This document shows, in pieces, positions 1-9,031 of a DNA stretch of 64,000 nucleotides. The stretch's first letter is position 1. Each line of letters begins with the position of its first letter. Where the stretch lies: contig NZ_JAIVAE010000012.1 of assembly GCF_020171785.1 (NCBI RefSeq), forward strand, positions 60,477-124,476. Direction: 5' to 3'. The notes under the pieces are model-generated. The model made no database searches, was not told where the DNA came from, and worked only from the letters and a program-made list of their open reading frames with translations. This stretch comes from Guptibacillus hwajinpoensis. GTDB lineage: Bacteria; Bacillota; Bacilli; Bacillales; Guptibacillaceae. Both the position numbers and the translations under genes were made by a program.

Positions 1-444
1 ATTCTAGATGAGCCATTTAGTGGGCTGGATCCTGTAAATGTTGAAGTGCTTAAAGAGGCTGTTCTGGATTTGAAAAAAGCTGGCACAACGATTTTATTCT
101 CCAGTCATCGAATGGAGCATGTGGAAGAACTTTGTGAGCATCTCTGTATTTTACATAAAGGAAAAGCAGTCGTTTCAGGAAATTTGAAAGAAATTAAGCG
201 TTCATATGGGAAAAAAAACATTCGAATTGATGCAGATTTTGATCTCTCCTTTTTAAAAAATGTGGAGGGGGTACTTCGTTTGAAACAAGGCGTGAATCAT
301 AGTGTCGTTCAGATTGAGAATGAACAGGCTTCTCAGACAATTTTAGAGGAGTTAGCAAGGAAAGGGTTTGTTCGAAAGTTTGAATTAGAAGAGCCATCTT
401 TAAATGATATTTTCATTGAAAAGGTGGGTGCAGCGTATGAATAA
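1..444 (+). CDS. yhaQ: ABC exporter ATP-binding subunit, 3' part (YhaQ-like)
   Basis: This is the C-terminal part of an ABC-2 type ATPase; the gene begins before the window. Reading from base 1 gives ILDEPFSGLDP, which is the Walker B and D-loop of ABC ATPases, followed by SSHRMEHVEELC, the switch-histidine (H-loop) region. The remaining ~80 residues are the C-terminal extension usual in NatA/YhaQ proteins. Its last 8 bases overlap the start of the membrane subunit, so the two are translationally coupled and should form one exporter. By position next to yhaO-yhaN it corresponds to B. subtilis yhaQ. The substrate is unknown; NatAB paralogues export sodium, but that should not be assumed here. 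Walker A and signature motif lie outside the window. Confidence 0.85.
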   Translation: MLDEPFSGLDPVNVEVLKEAVLDLKKAGTTILFSSHRMEHVEELCEHLCILHKGKAVVSGNLKEIKRSYGKKNIRIDADFDLSFLKNVEGVLRLKQGVNHSVVQIENEQASQTILEELARKGFVRKFELEEPSLNDIFIEKVGAAYE

Positions 445-1690
445 GTTTTTCATCGTTCTTTTTCAAACCTATTTAAATCGCTTAAAATCTAAAGCGTTTA
501 TTATTACGACGGTTATGACATTACTGTTGATCTTCTTAATTACAAATATCTCAACCATTATTAATACGTTTGATTCAAGTGAGTCTGATCGAGTAGGAGT
601 GATTGATACAGGAACGTTCTATTCATCACTTGAAAAGCAGATCAATATGATGGACGCTGAGATTGTATTAGAGAAGTTTGATGGAACGGAAGAGGAAGCG
701 GAGAAAGCGATTGAACAGGGAGAGCTCGACAGCTATTTGATTCTTGAAGAAAATGAAGCGGAGGAGCCTTCAGGAGTTTATAAAGCAGAGACGGTGGCAG
801 AGCAAGTCACGCCTCAAGTACTTGAAACTGCTCTACAGCAAATGAAGAATACAGTTGCAGCTGAAAAAGCTGGGGTCACCCAAGAGCAGCTTAATCAAAT
901 CGATCAGCCTGTACAATTTGAGAAAGTGGCTTTAGAAAAAGGCGCAAAGACAGAGGACGAATTAAATCAAGCGCGTGTTTTTGTTTATGTTCTCTTATTC
1001 GTCATCTACTTTTCAGTCATTTTTTATGGGAATATGGTTGCAGTGGAAGTAGCGACAGAAAAATCATCACGAGTGATGGAAATATTAATTTCAAGCGTTT
1101 CTCCTGTTAAGCAAATGTTTGGTAAAATTCTTGGAATTGCTTTGCTTGGTTTAACACAATACGCGATTATTATTGCGAGTGGTTATCTGTTTATGCAGAT
1201 GCAGGAGGATAGTCTCAGCGAAACAGGCTTTCTTTCATTTCTTGATTTTAGTAACATTTCAGCTTCGCTCATTGTTTATGCAATTGTTTTCTTTATGCTT
1301 GGGTATTTGCTGTATGCAACGATCCTTGCCATGGTTGGATCACTTGTAAGCAGGGCTGAAGAAGTGCAGCAAATGATTATGCCAGTGCAACTTCTAATCA
1401 TTATTGCCTTCTTTATCGCGATGTTTGGTCTAAGTACACCATCTGCTACATTTGTCACGATTTCATCCTATATCCCGTTTTTTTCACCGGTCGTCATGTT
1501 TTTACGTGTAGGCATGCTCTCGATTCCATTCTGGGAAGTAGCTCTAAGCCTTACGTTGCTCGTTGGAGCAATTGTGTTATTTGGGATTATGGGCGCGAAA
1601 GTCTACCGAGGTGGTGTTCTCATGTATGGAAAGTCATCTTCATTAAAAGACATTGGAAAAGCATTAAAGTTATCGAAACGTGAACAATAA
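437..1690 (+). CDS. yhaP: ABC-2 exporter membrane subunit (YhaP/NatB-like)
   Basis: The product is a ~417-residue membrane protein of the ABC-2 permease family. It has one N-terminal membrane segment (about residues 14-38), a ~140-residue acidic extracytoplasmic domain, then five or six hydrophobic helices in the C-terminal half, with the family signature EKSSRVMEILISSVSP just after the second helix. This is the NatB/YhaP layout and length. An ATG in frame lies 33 bases upstream, but the ATG at 437 overlaps the ATPase stop (ATGAATAA) and sits behind AAGGTGGGTG, so it was chosen. It is followed by a good hairpin terminator, so the yhaQP unit ends here. The substrate cannot be read from the sequence. 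Confidence 0.85.
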   Translation: MNKFFIVLFQTYLNRLKSKAFIITTVMTLLLIFLITNISTIINTFDSSESDRVGVIDTGTFYSSLEKQINMMDAEIVLEKFDGTEEEAEKAIEQGELDSYLILEENEAEEPSGVYKAETVAEQVTPQVLETALQQMKNTVAAEKAGVTQEQLNQIDQPVQFEKVALEKGAKTEDELNQARVFVYVLLFVIYFSVIFYGNMVAVEVATEKSSRVMEILISSVSPVKQMFGKILGIALLGLTQYAIIIASGYLFMQMQEDSLSETGFLSFLDFSNISASLIVYAIVFFMLGYLLYATILAMVGSLVSRAEEVQQMIMPVQLLIIIAFFIAMFGLSTPSATFVTISSYIPFFSPVVMFLRVGMLSIPFWEVALSLTLLVGAIVLFGIMGAKVYRGGVLMYGKSSSLKDIGKALKLSKREQ

Positions 1691-1712
1691 CATCAAATGA
1701 AAAGAAGTTAGC

Positions 1713-1746
1713 AGACCCGGAGATATGGTTCTCTGGGTCTTATTCT
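1713..1746 (+). terminator. Rho-independent terminator after yhaP
   Basis: AGACCCGGAGA pairs with TCTCTGGGTCT around a short loop (1713-1740) and is followed by TATTCTTTAT. It separates the exporter genes from yhaO. Confidence 0.75.
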
Positions 1747-1867
1747 TTATCGGTTGGGCTCATAAGTGTTCAATGCAGGTGAAAAAAGAATGTGAAAGCG
1801 TACGAACGTGCGCTCGATTAGATATGGTAAAATGAATGGTAGAGAGCATTTGAAAGGGAGATGAGTG

Positions 1868-3109
1868 ATGAGAGAAGTATCCTTTCTGCACTGTGCGGAT
1901 CTACATCTAGATAGACCATTCACCGGTGCTAATCAATTACCAACTTCGATTCATGAATTTGTTCGAGAAAGTGCTTATCGCTCTTTGCGCGCTATCATTG
2001 ATCTTGCTATTCAACAACGTGTCGATTTTGTCCTTTTTGTTGGAGATTTGTTTGATAGTAGCTACCGTAGCATAAAGACACAGATGGTTCTCTTACAAGA
2101 GTTAAAGAGATTAGATGAAGCGGGGATCTATAGCTATCTTTCTCATGGAAATCATGATGCACTGGACGGAGAGTGGGCTGCTTTAACCTGGCCAGAATCA
2201 AGCTGCTTTTTCAGTGAGGAAGTGGAAGCTGTTCCATTCAAACAAAAAGAGAAAACGGTTGCCTGGATTCATGGATTTAGTTATCCAACTCGTCATGTGA
2301 ATGAACGGATGATAAGTGCTTACCAAAGGACGGATGAAGAGAGTTTCCAAATCGGGATGCTTCATGGAAATTTAGAAGGACAGACGGAGCACTCTGCTTA
2401 TGCCCCGTTCACGTTAGGTGAATTAATCGAAAAAAACTTCGATTATTGGGCGCTTGGTCATATTCATCAACGGGCAGAGTTACTGGAAAATCCACCGATC
2501 GTGTATCCCGGAAACATCCAGGGGGCTCATTCTAAAGAACGAGGCAAAAAGGGATGTTATTTTGTAAAGTTAAGCGATGCTGATCCGGTCACGGTTTTTC
2601 ATCAAACATCTGATGTAACATGGCATCGGCCAGTTGTTGATATTGGGAAATACAATTCCATGGAGCAACTTCTAAACGTTTGTGAAGAAATACTGAATGA
2701 GGAAAATTTCTCTACAGGCGGGCATTTAATCAATTTTGAATTTATTGGGGTAAGTTCATTACATACAGATCTGCTGTATGCAAACCAATTAGATGACCTT
2801 CTCCAGACGCTCCAATTAAACCGAGACATGGAAGATAACGGATTTGTGTGGCCGTACAAATTATCTTTGCATTCTATGCCTTCATGGGATCGGGACAGTT
2901 TAAAAGAGCAGAGTGGCTTTTTACAAGACATTCTCTTTATTTCAGACCACTATGAGCAAAATGATCTGAAAGAAGCCATATCCCCTCTCTATAGCCACAG
3001 ACGAGCGAGAAAGGCACTTCATCCTCTAGAAGATGAAAGCCAGTTAATAAAAGAAGCGGAAGAACTCTTGCTCACCTACCTCATTGATTCAAAAGGAGAT
3101 GGCGAGTAA
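1868..3109 (+). CDS. yhaO: SbcD-like DNA repair metallophosphoesterase YhaO
   Basis: This ~413-residue protein belongs to the Mre11/SbcD calcineurin-like nuclease family. The metal-binding motifs are visible in order: DLHLD (D11, H13), GDLFD (about 60), GNHD (about 95), LHGN (about 160) and GHIHQ (about 195). The C-terminal half lacks further recognisable motifs. The stop overlaps the start of yhaN by one base (TAATG), so the two form an SbcCD-like nuclease/ATPase pair acting on DNA ends, as proposed for the B. subtilis homologues. The start is ATG 1868, seven bases after AGGGAG; the GTG three bases upstream is an alternative. It begins a run of close-set genes extending through the two-component system. 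Confidence 0.88.
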   Translation: MREVSFLHCADLHLDRPFTGANQLPTSIHEFVRESAYRSLRAIIDLAIQQRVDFVLFVGDLFDSSYRSIKTQMVLLQELKRLDEAGIYSYLSHGNHDALDGEWAALTWPESSCFFSEEVEAVPFKQKEKTVAWIHGFSYPTRHVNERMISAYQRTDEESFQIGMLHGNLEGQTEHSAYAPFTLGELIEKNFDYWALGHIHQRAELLENPPIVYPGNIQGAHSKERGKKGCYFVKLSDADPVTVFHQTSDVTWHRPVVDIGKYNSMEQLLNVCEEILNEENFSTGGHLINFEFIGVSSLHTDLLYANQLDDLLQTLQLNRDMEDNGFVWPYKLSLHSMPSWDRDSLKEQSGFLQDILFISDHYEQNDLKEAISPLYSHRRARKALHPLEDESQLIKEAEELLLTYLIDSKGDGE

Positions 3110-5895
3110 TGAAACTTAAAGGCATCGAAATCTATGGTTTCGGAAAGTTTGAAAACGATCGAATCGAAGATATTTCAACTGAATTGCAACTTATATTTGG
3201 GGAGAACGAAGCAGGGAAATCTACGCTTATTGCGTTTATCGAATACGTATTATTTGGCTTTCAGGCTCGTCAAGAAAATAACTATAAGATGAATCAACTG
3301 CCGCGTTTTGGAGGCGTGCTTTCTGTTGAAAATAATGGAGAAATGTTTCGGGTTGAAAGAACGAAAGATCGCACGTCTGAACAGGTTGTGATCTATTATT
3401 CGAACGGCTCATTTGGAGATAGTGACGATTTAAAGGCCCTATTAAAGGGAATGAATCGAACGAGCTTTAGACAAATTTTCTTTTGCAATTTGACAACGCT
3501 AAATGACTATCAATACTATGATGAAGAAGGTTGGAATCAAGTATTATATGAAGCCGGTATGAGCGGTGGGGCTTCTTTACTTGCCATTGAAAAGAACTTT
3601 GAAAAGTGGCAAGGCGAAATTTTTAAGCCAGGTGGGAGAAAACCACAACTTAATGAAAAACTGGAAAGCTATGAGTCTTTAAAGAAAAAGACGAACGAAT
3701 GGGAGAAGAAAAACGAGAGCTATAACCATTTGATTGAGAAGGTCGAGAAGTTAGAAACACAAGTGAAGGACAATGCAGAAAGGTTGCAATTACTTCAATC
3801 TGAGCAGCGAACGCTTGATTATGAGAAACAAATCTTCCCTCTACTAAAACAGAAACAGAAGCTTCATCATTTATTGGAAACTCTACCTGAGTTTGATCCT
3901 TTTCCAGAGGAAGGACTTGCGAGGTTTGATAAATGGAAAGAACAGTCTGTTCTTTTATCTGGGGAATTAGAAAGTTTAAAGAAAAGAAAGCAGGGTCTAC
4001 AAACAGAAATTAATCCTAATCATCTTCTTCCTGATGCAAAAACGTTCTTACAAGAAGTTTCCTCTGTGAACGAAGAAATGATTCTTTATCGAGGAAGAAC
4101 AGAAGAAAGAAGAAGACGTAAGCAAGAACTTTTATCACTTGAGAAAACACTTGAATCAGAGTTGCAGGAATTAGGAGAAACTGAAGAAAAAGTAATACCT
4201 GTGAAGACGTCGTTTTCAGGGCGTGAAAGTTTAAAACAAATCACAGAAGCCTATCAGCAATCAAATCAGAAATACCAATACGTTAATGAGGGATTCCTCA
4301 CAGCTAAAGAAGATCTTGAGAAAGAAGAAAATGAGTATAAACGCATAAAAGAACGCATTGCTTCTGAGAAAACGCATAAAAAGGGAGAAAGAGAAAGCTT
4401 TACAACCCAAAAGCGACCATTTGAGATGATCGTAGTCGCCATCATACTTCTGATTGTGATAGGTTTAGCTGAAAATTGGCTTCTTGGTTTCGTGGCAGCA
4501 GCTATTGTTCTCGGTGGAGCAATCCTTATGACTTACACAACTAAGGCCTCTAAAGGCGGCTTGCAAGATGAGGCACTGATCCGTGAGAGAGAGTGGACTC
4601 GACAAGCTGAACAAATAAAAGATCAAGTTGATCGCCTTAACCACGCATACTTGAAGGCTGCAGAAAAAGTGGATCTTTGGGAAGCGGAGAGGTATCAACT
4701 TGATAAAGAATTGGAGGAGTGGCGTGTACGTCATTCGTTTCCAGAAAATTGGCCTTCTACATCATTACTAGACGCATTTGACAGGGTGGTTTCAATTAAG
4801 AAGCTGCAGACGGACCGCCATCAAAAGCAGAAGCAGATCGAGGAGCTTGAATCTCATTTAACCTTATTCGAAGATAGAATGAAGCGTTTATGTGACAAAG
4901 TGAATTTACACGATCTAACGCCTGAAAATGCGATTCAACGCGTACTCCAAAAAGCGGAAGAACAAAGAGAAAGTTTGAAAAAAGTTGACATGGCGAAAAG
5001 TAAGTTAACATCCCTTGAGGAGCAGTATGATGAGGTTTCTGCAAAATTAAACAGATGTAATGAGGAAATAAAGGGGCTAATGCTGTTAGCAGAGACAGAA
5101 GGCGAAGAGGCCTATCGAACAAAAGGAAAAGCTCACCAAGAAGCAAAAGAGCTAAATCACCAACTTGCTACTCTTTCCTCTCAGCTCGCTGAGGATGCAT
5201 CTGTAAGATTTGCAACCGTGGAAGAATTAGAGGATCAGCGTCAACAAGTAGAGCAGGAAGAAGCGTCTATATTGGAGAAGCAGCAATCACTTTACAAGCA
5301 GGTAGCTACTGAGCAAGAAAAAATTCGTCTTTTAACAGAAGACGGCACGTATGATGAGCTGCTTTTACAACGGCAGCAAAAAGAGGATGAGATCAACGCT
5401 TATGCCAGAAGATGGTCTGTCATGAAAGTAGCGTCTGATCTTCTTACAAAAGCGAAAGCAAGATATCAAGAGGAACGCCTACCGGCTGTGATGAAGAAAG
5501 CGGAGGAATACTTCAAGAACATTACAGATGAGCGCTACACCGCTATTTATCCACCTTTAGAAGGTGAACCTTTTCGAGTTGTTCATAAGAGCGGTCGAGC
5601 GTACAAGCCATCTGAATTAAGTAGGGGAACAGCTGAGCAATTATATTTGTGTATAAGACTTGCACTTGCTTCTATATCCGCAGTAGAAATGCCCATTTTT
5701 CTAGATGATGTTTTTGTGAATTTTGATGAAAAACGAACCAATCTTGCGAAAGCATTTATTAAGGAGTTTTCTAAAGAACATCAAGTTATTTTATTAACAT
5801 GCCATACAGCTACCACGGTTGGGATAAGTGACAAGATGCATGTACTTGAACGTTCATCTGATGTGATAAATAAAAAAGATCAGTTAATGAGGTGA
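3109..5895 (+). CDS. yhaN: SbcC-like coiled-coil ATPase YhaN with internal membrane hairpin
   Basis: This 928-residue ATPase is the partner of YhaO. It has an N-terminal Walker A (GENEAGKST, about residues 34-42), long charged coiled-coil arms, and a C-terminal signature and Walker B (LSRGTAEQLYL then MPIFLDDVFVNFD). Unlike SbcC or Rad50, the middle of the molecule (about residues 437-475) holds two adjacent hydrophobic segments beginning MIVVAIILLIVIG. The tip of the coiled coil is therefore probably membrane-anchored, replacing a zinc hook. That architecture is typical of the YhaN family. The gene starts inside the yhaO stop behind AAAGGAGATG, and the next gene begins 4 bases after its stop, so it is in an operon. 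Confidence 0.88.
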   Translation: MKLKGIEIYGFGKFENDRIEDISTELQLIFGENEAGKSTLIAFIEYVLFGFQARQENNYKMNQLPRFGGVLSVENNGEMFRVERTKDRTSEQVVIYYSNGSFGDSDDLKALLKGMNRTSFRQIFFCNLTTLNDYQYYDEEGWNQVLYEAGMSGGASLLAIEKNFEKWQGEIFKPGGRKPQLNEKLESYESLKKKTNEWEKKNESYNHLIEKVEKLETQVKDNAERLQLLQSEQRTLDYEKQIFPLLKQKQKLHHLLETLPEFDPFPEEGLARFDKWKEQSVLLSGELESLKKRKQGLQTEINPNHLLPDAKTFLQEVSSVNEEMILYRGRTEERRRRKQELLSLEKTLESELQELGETEEKVIPVKTSFSGRESLKQITEAYQQSNQKYQYVNEGFLTAKEDLEKEENEYKRIKERIASEKTHKKGERESFTTQKRPFEMIVVAIILLIVIGLAENWLLGFVAAAIVLGGAILMTYTTKASKGGLQDEALIREREWTRQAEQIKDQVDRLNHAYLKAAEKVDLWEAERYQLDKELEEWRVRHSFPENWPSTSLLDAFDRVVSIKKLQTDRHQKQKQIEELESHLTLFEDRMKRLCDKVNLHDLTPENAIQRVLQKAEEQRESLKKVDMAKSKLTSLEEQYDEVSAKLNRCNEEIKGLMLLAETEGEEAYRTKGKAHQEAKELNHQLATLSSQLAEDASVRFATVEELEDQRQQVEQEEASILEKQQSLYKQVATEQEKIRLLTEDGTYDELLLQRQQKEDEINAYARRWSVMKVASDLLTKAKARYQEERLPAVMKKAEEYFKNITDERYTAIYPPLEGEPFRVVHKSGRAYKPSELSRGTAEQLYLCIRLALASISAVEMPIFLDDVFVNFDEKRTNLAKAFIKEFSKEHQVILLTCHTATTVGISDKMHVLERSSDVINKKDQLMR

Positions 5896-5899
5896 TATT

Positions 5900-6565
5900 A
5901 TGGAAGAAGTTTACAAAATACACTTGGTTGAAGATGAAGAGAATCTAGTCCAAATCTTAAAGACGTATATGGAAAAGGAAGGATTTGTTGTGAAAACTTT
6001 TTTGAGTGGTGAAGAAGCGCTCGAAAGCATTCACGAATCTTGTCATCTTTGGATATTGGATATTATGCTTCCTGGAATTGATGGTTATGAATTATTAAAA
6101 AAAATTAAGGCAGAGGACGATGTGCCGGTTATCTTTATTTCAGCGAGAGATGAAGATCTTGATCGCATCGTTGGTCTTGAATTAGGAAGTGATGATTATA
6201 TTGCAAAGCCTTTCATGCCGAGAGAACTAATTATTCGCGCCAAAAAGCTATTAAAGCGAGTGTATCAACAATCTTCCCAAAAACGATTTGAAATTGTAGA
6301 ATATGAAATTGATCCTGTTTCAAGAAAAGTACTAGATCGAGGGGAGCCTGTTGAATTAACGACGAAAGAAATGGACTTAATTCTTTACTTAGTTGATCAC
6401 GTTAATCAAACCTTGTCTAGAGAACAAATTCTTGTTCACGTTTGGGGAGACGATTATGTTGGATCAGATCGCGCTGTTGATGATGTGATTAGGCGTGTAC
6501 GAAAAAAAATGCCCCGTATGAATCTTGAGACGTCTTATGGACTTGGTTACCGGTTAATCACATGA
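5900..6565 (+). CDS. cssR: OmpR-family response regulator, CssR-like
   Basis: The product is a 221-residue OmpR/PhoB-type regulator. The receiver domain shows the acidic pair E11/D12, phosphoacceptor D54 in WILDIMLPG, and the conserved Lys in YIAKPF. The C-terminal winged helix ends with the usual YGLGYRL. Phrases such as HLWILDIMLP, VIFISARD and GLELGS match what I recall of B. subtilis CssR, the secretion-stress regulator that controls htrA and htrB, so the CssR call is by resemblance. The gene starts five bases after yhaN behind GAGGTGAT and its last bases overlap the kinase (ATGA). In B. subtilis cssRS lies elsewhere, so its place between yhaN and yhaM is unusual. Confidence 0.78.
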   Translation: MEEVYKIHLVEDEENLVQILKTYMEKEGFVVKTFLSGEEALESIHESCHLWILDIMLPGIDGYELLKKIKAEDDVPVIFISARDEDLDRIVGLELGSDDYIAKPFMPRELIIRAKKLLKRVYQQSSQKRFEIVEYEIDPVSRKVLDRGEPVELTTKEMDLILYLVDHVNQTLSREQILVHVWGDDYVGSDRAVDDVIRRVRKKMPRMNLETSYGLGYRLIT

Positions 6566-7932
6566 TTCGCCTGAATTTAACGAAACGGATTTGGCTCTCC
6601 TTTATGATTCTAGTTCTGCTTGTGGGCGTCGTGATTGCGGTTATCTATCCCCTTTCTATTAAAGGAACGTTAACAGAAGAAACGTACCAGATTATTGAGA
6701 GTGAGCAACAACGATATACATTTCCTGATCAGGATGGTCCACTTCCACCTCAAACAGATCAAGATTTCATCGAGCGGAGAGACGCTGAGCGGTCAGTGGG
6801 ACATACATTGATTACAAGGCTGTATAGTGGCCCACTACAAGGAGATCCAATTCCGGATGAAGTTATTATTGAAATGCGTAAAAATGCGCTCGATCAGAAG
6901 AAAGATAAAGGGCGGTATGAACTTACGTATAATAACCAGGCATCCCTGTTTTATGTAATATCCAAAGTAGATGTGAATGGACAAGAAGCGTACTTTATTT
7001 CTTATATGTGGGATACGTATCGCAATCAAATGATTGACCGCCTCTGGTGGAGGTTAATTATCATTTTACTCTTTGCTTTGTTCCTTAGCCTTTTTCCTGC
7101 AGCGTGGATTGCGCAATATTTGCGAAGACCTTTAACCGTACTTGGGGAACGTTTTGAGCAAATTGCAAACCGCAATTGGAAGGAGCCGTTCAAATGGGAA
7201 GGTGATGAGGAGTTTCAGAAACTTTCCAATCAGTTTGAATCAATGAGGCAGAATTTAATGAGATATGATAAAGCACAGAAAACATTTATCCAACATGCTT
7301 CTCATGAGTTGAAAACACCGATTATGATCATCAAAAGCTATGCGCAGTCTATTAAAGATGGCGTCATGCCTGATTCACTTGATAATACGATGACAGTCAT
7401 TTTAAATGAGTCCGATCGGATGGAGCAGCGTGTAAAAGGGATGCTGACGTATATTAAGCTGGATTCAATTGATGAGCCCGAAGGAAAATGGGAAACATTT
7501 CGCTTTGGGGTCCTTGCTGAAGAACTTCGTGAACGATTCATGTATCAGAGGGAAGATGTGACATTTTCGATATCAGGGGAACAGATTGAATTGACGGCAA
7601 TACATGAACAAATGTTAACGGCTATGGACAACCTTGTTCAAAACGCATTGCGCTATGCTAAGAGTGAGATCCACTTAATGGCTCGTGAGGATGAAGGACA
7701 CATTATATTAGAAGTCTACAATGATGGTGAACCACTATCATTTCAAAAAGTAGAAAAAGATAGATTGTTTGAACCGTTTCAAAAAGGTGATAAAGGACAA
7801 TTTGGAATCGGACTTGCGATCGTTAAAAAAATTGCGGAACGTCATAACGGAATAGCAGAAGTAACCAATTTGGATCAGGGAGTTGTTTTTTCGATTATAA
7901 TGCCGAAAAAACAAAGCGTAAGGTCTGAGTAA
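6562..7932 (+). CDS. cssS: Sensor histidine kinase, CssS-like
   Basis: This 456-residue membrane kinase pairs with the preceding regulator. A membrane helix near residues 11-30 is followed by a ~125-residue extracytoplasmic sensor, a second helix (about 162-184), a HAMP linker, a HisKA box HASHELKTP with phospho-His at H248, and a HATPase domain with N-box (NLVQNALRY), NDGEP and GQFGIGLAIV. The size, the SYAQSIKDG stretch and the FGIGLAIVK end resemble CssS, which senses misfolded secreted proteins at the membrane-wall interface in B. subtilis. The ATGA overlap with cssR indicates coupling. Its proximity to prsA (3 kb) and ecsAB (12 kb) fits a secretion role, but the signal here is inferred. 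Confidence 0.76.
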   Translation: MIRLNLTKRIWLSFMILVLLVGVVIAVIYPLSIKGTLTEETYQIIESEQQRYTFPDQDGPLPPQTDQDFIERRDAERSVGHTLITRLYSGPLQGDPIPDEVIIEMRKNALDQKKDKGRYELTYNNQASLFYVISKVDVNGQEAYFISYMWDTYRNQMIDRLWWRLIIILLFALFLSLFPAAWIAQYLRRPLTVLGERFEQIANRNWKEPFKWEGDEEFQKLSNQFESMRQNLMRYDKAQKTFIQHASHELKTPIMIIKSYAQSIKDGVMPDSLDNTMTVILNESDRMEQRVKGMLTYIKLDSIDEPEGKWETFRFGVLAEELRERFMYQREDVTFSISGEQIELTAIHEQMLTAMDNLVQNALRYAKSEIHLMAREDEGHIILEVYNDGEPLSFQKVEKDRLFEPFQKGDKGQFGIGLAIVKKIAERHNGIAEVTNLDQGVVFSIIMPKKQSVRSE

Positions 7933-7980
7933 GGCGCTATGCTATACTAGATAAATACATTTTGCTCCGGAGGTGGAAAG

Positions 7981-8952
7981 ATGAAGGAATTCAAGGGAAT
8001 CGGACATTACCGAGTAGGTGATCAAGTCGATCACTTCTTATTAATTAAATCATCAGTGAAAGGCGTAGCAAGTAATGGAAAGCCTTTTCTTACATTAATT
8101 TTACAGGACAAGTCAGGGGATATTGAGGCTAAGCTTTGGGACGCATCTTCTGACGATGAAGAGAGTTTTGATGCTCAACAAATTATTAAGGTGAAAGGTG
8201 ATGTGACAAACTATCGTGGACGAAATCAACTAAGAATTAAAGCCATTCGCCTTGCAACAGATATGGACCAGGTGAAAGTAAGTGATTTTGTTGAATCAGC
8301 TCCACTTGAAGTGAATGAAATTATGGAGAAAATCACGCAGTATGTGTTTGAAATGCGTAATCCAAACATTCAGCGTATTACCCGTCATCTTGTAAAAAAA
8401 CATCAAAATGACTTTCTTACCTTCCCAGCCGCAACAAAAAATCATCATGAGTTTGTTTCGGGATTATCTTATCATGTCGTTTCCATGCTTGATATTGCTA
8501 AGTCCTTATCTCAGTTATACCCATCTCTTGATACAGATTTGCTTTACGGCGGAATTATCCTACATGATTTAGGAAAAGTCGTAGAGCTATCAGGATCGAT
8601 TGCAGCAAGCTATACGAATGAAGGAAAGCTGCTCGGTCATATATCGATCATGGTGAATGAAATCGGTCAGGCAGCAAAGGATTTAGAAATCGAAGGTGAA
8701 GAAGTGATGCTTCTTCAACATCTGATCTTGAGTCACCATGGGAAAGCAGAGTGGGGTAGTCCAAAGCCTCCAATGATCCGGGAAGCAGAGATTTTGCATA
8801 TGATTGACAACATTGATGCGAAAATGAATATGCTTGATCGAGCTCTCAATAAAGTTGAGCCAGGTGAATTTACAGAGCGCGTCTTTGCACTTGATAATCG
8901 TTCATTTTATAAACCTAAGATGACTCCGATTAGTGAAAATGCAACAAAATAA
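7981..8952 (+). CDS. yhaM: 3'-5' exoribonuclease YhaM
   Basis: The 323-residue protein has the YhaM layout: an N-terminal OB-fold nucleic-acid domain (about residues 15-100, including [14 protein letters not shown]) followed by an HD-type metal domain with [13 protein letters not shown] and [11 protein letters not shown]. The family degrades RNA and single-stranded DNA from the 3' end and acts in mRNA turnover. The ATG at 7981 follows GGAGGTGG at normal spacing. It lies 48 bases after the kinase gene, with a TATACT at 7943-7948 that could be a -10 box without a convincing -35, so it may be read partly from the upstream operon. Confidence 0.9.
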   Translation: MKEFKGIGHYRVGDQVDHFLLIKSSVKGVASNGKPFLTLILQDKSGDIEAKLWDASSDDEESFDAQQIIKVKGDVTNYRGRNQLRIKAIRLATDMDQVKVSDFVESAPLEVNEIMEKITQYVFEMRNPNIQRITRHLVKKHQNDFLTFPAATKNHHEFVSGLSYHVVSMLDIAKSLSQLYPSLDTDLLYGGIILHDLGKVVELSGSIAASYTNEGKLLGHISIMVNEIGQAAKDLEIEGEEVMLLQHLILSHHGKAEWGSPKPPMIREAEILHMIDNIDAKMNMLDRALNKVEPGEFTERVFALDNRSFYKPKMTPISENATK

Positions 8953-9031
8953 CGTAAGGTAACAGAAGGGAAATGCGTTCTTTGAACCATTTCTCTTTTT
9001 TCTGAGAAAAAGGACAACTCGGAGGATGGAG

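Noticed and set aside
1793..1806. Possible cre site upstream of yhaO
   Set aside because: TGAAAGCGTACGAA has one mismatch to the pattern, but it lies in front of a DNA-repair gene with no clear promoter beside it; chance match is likely.
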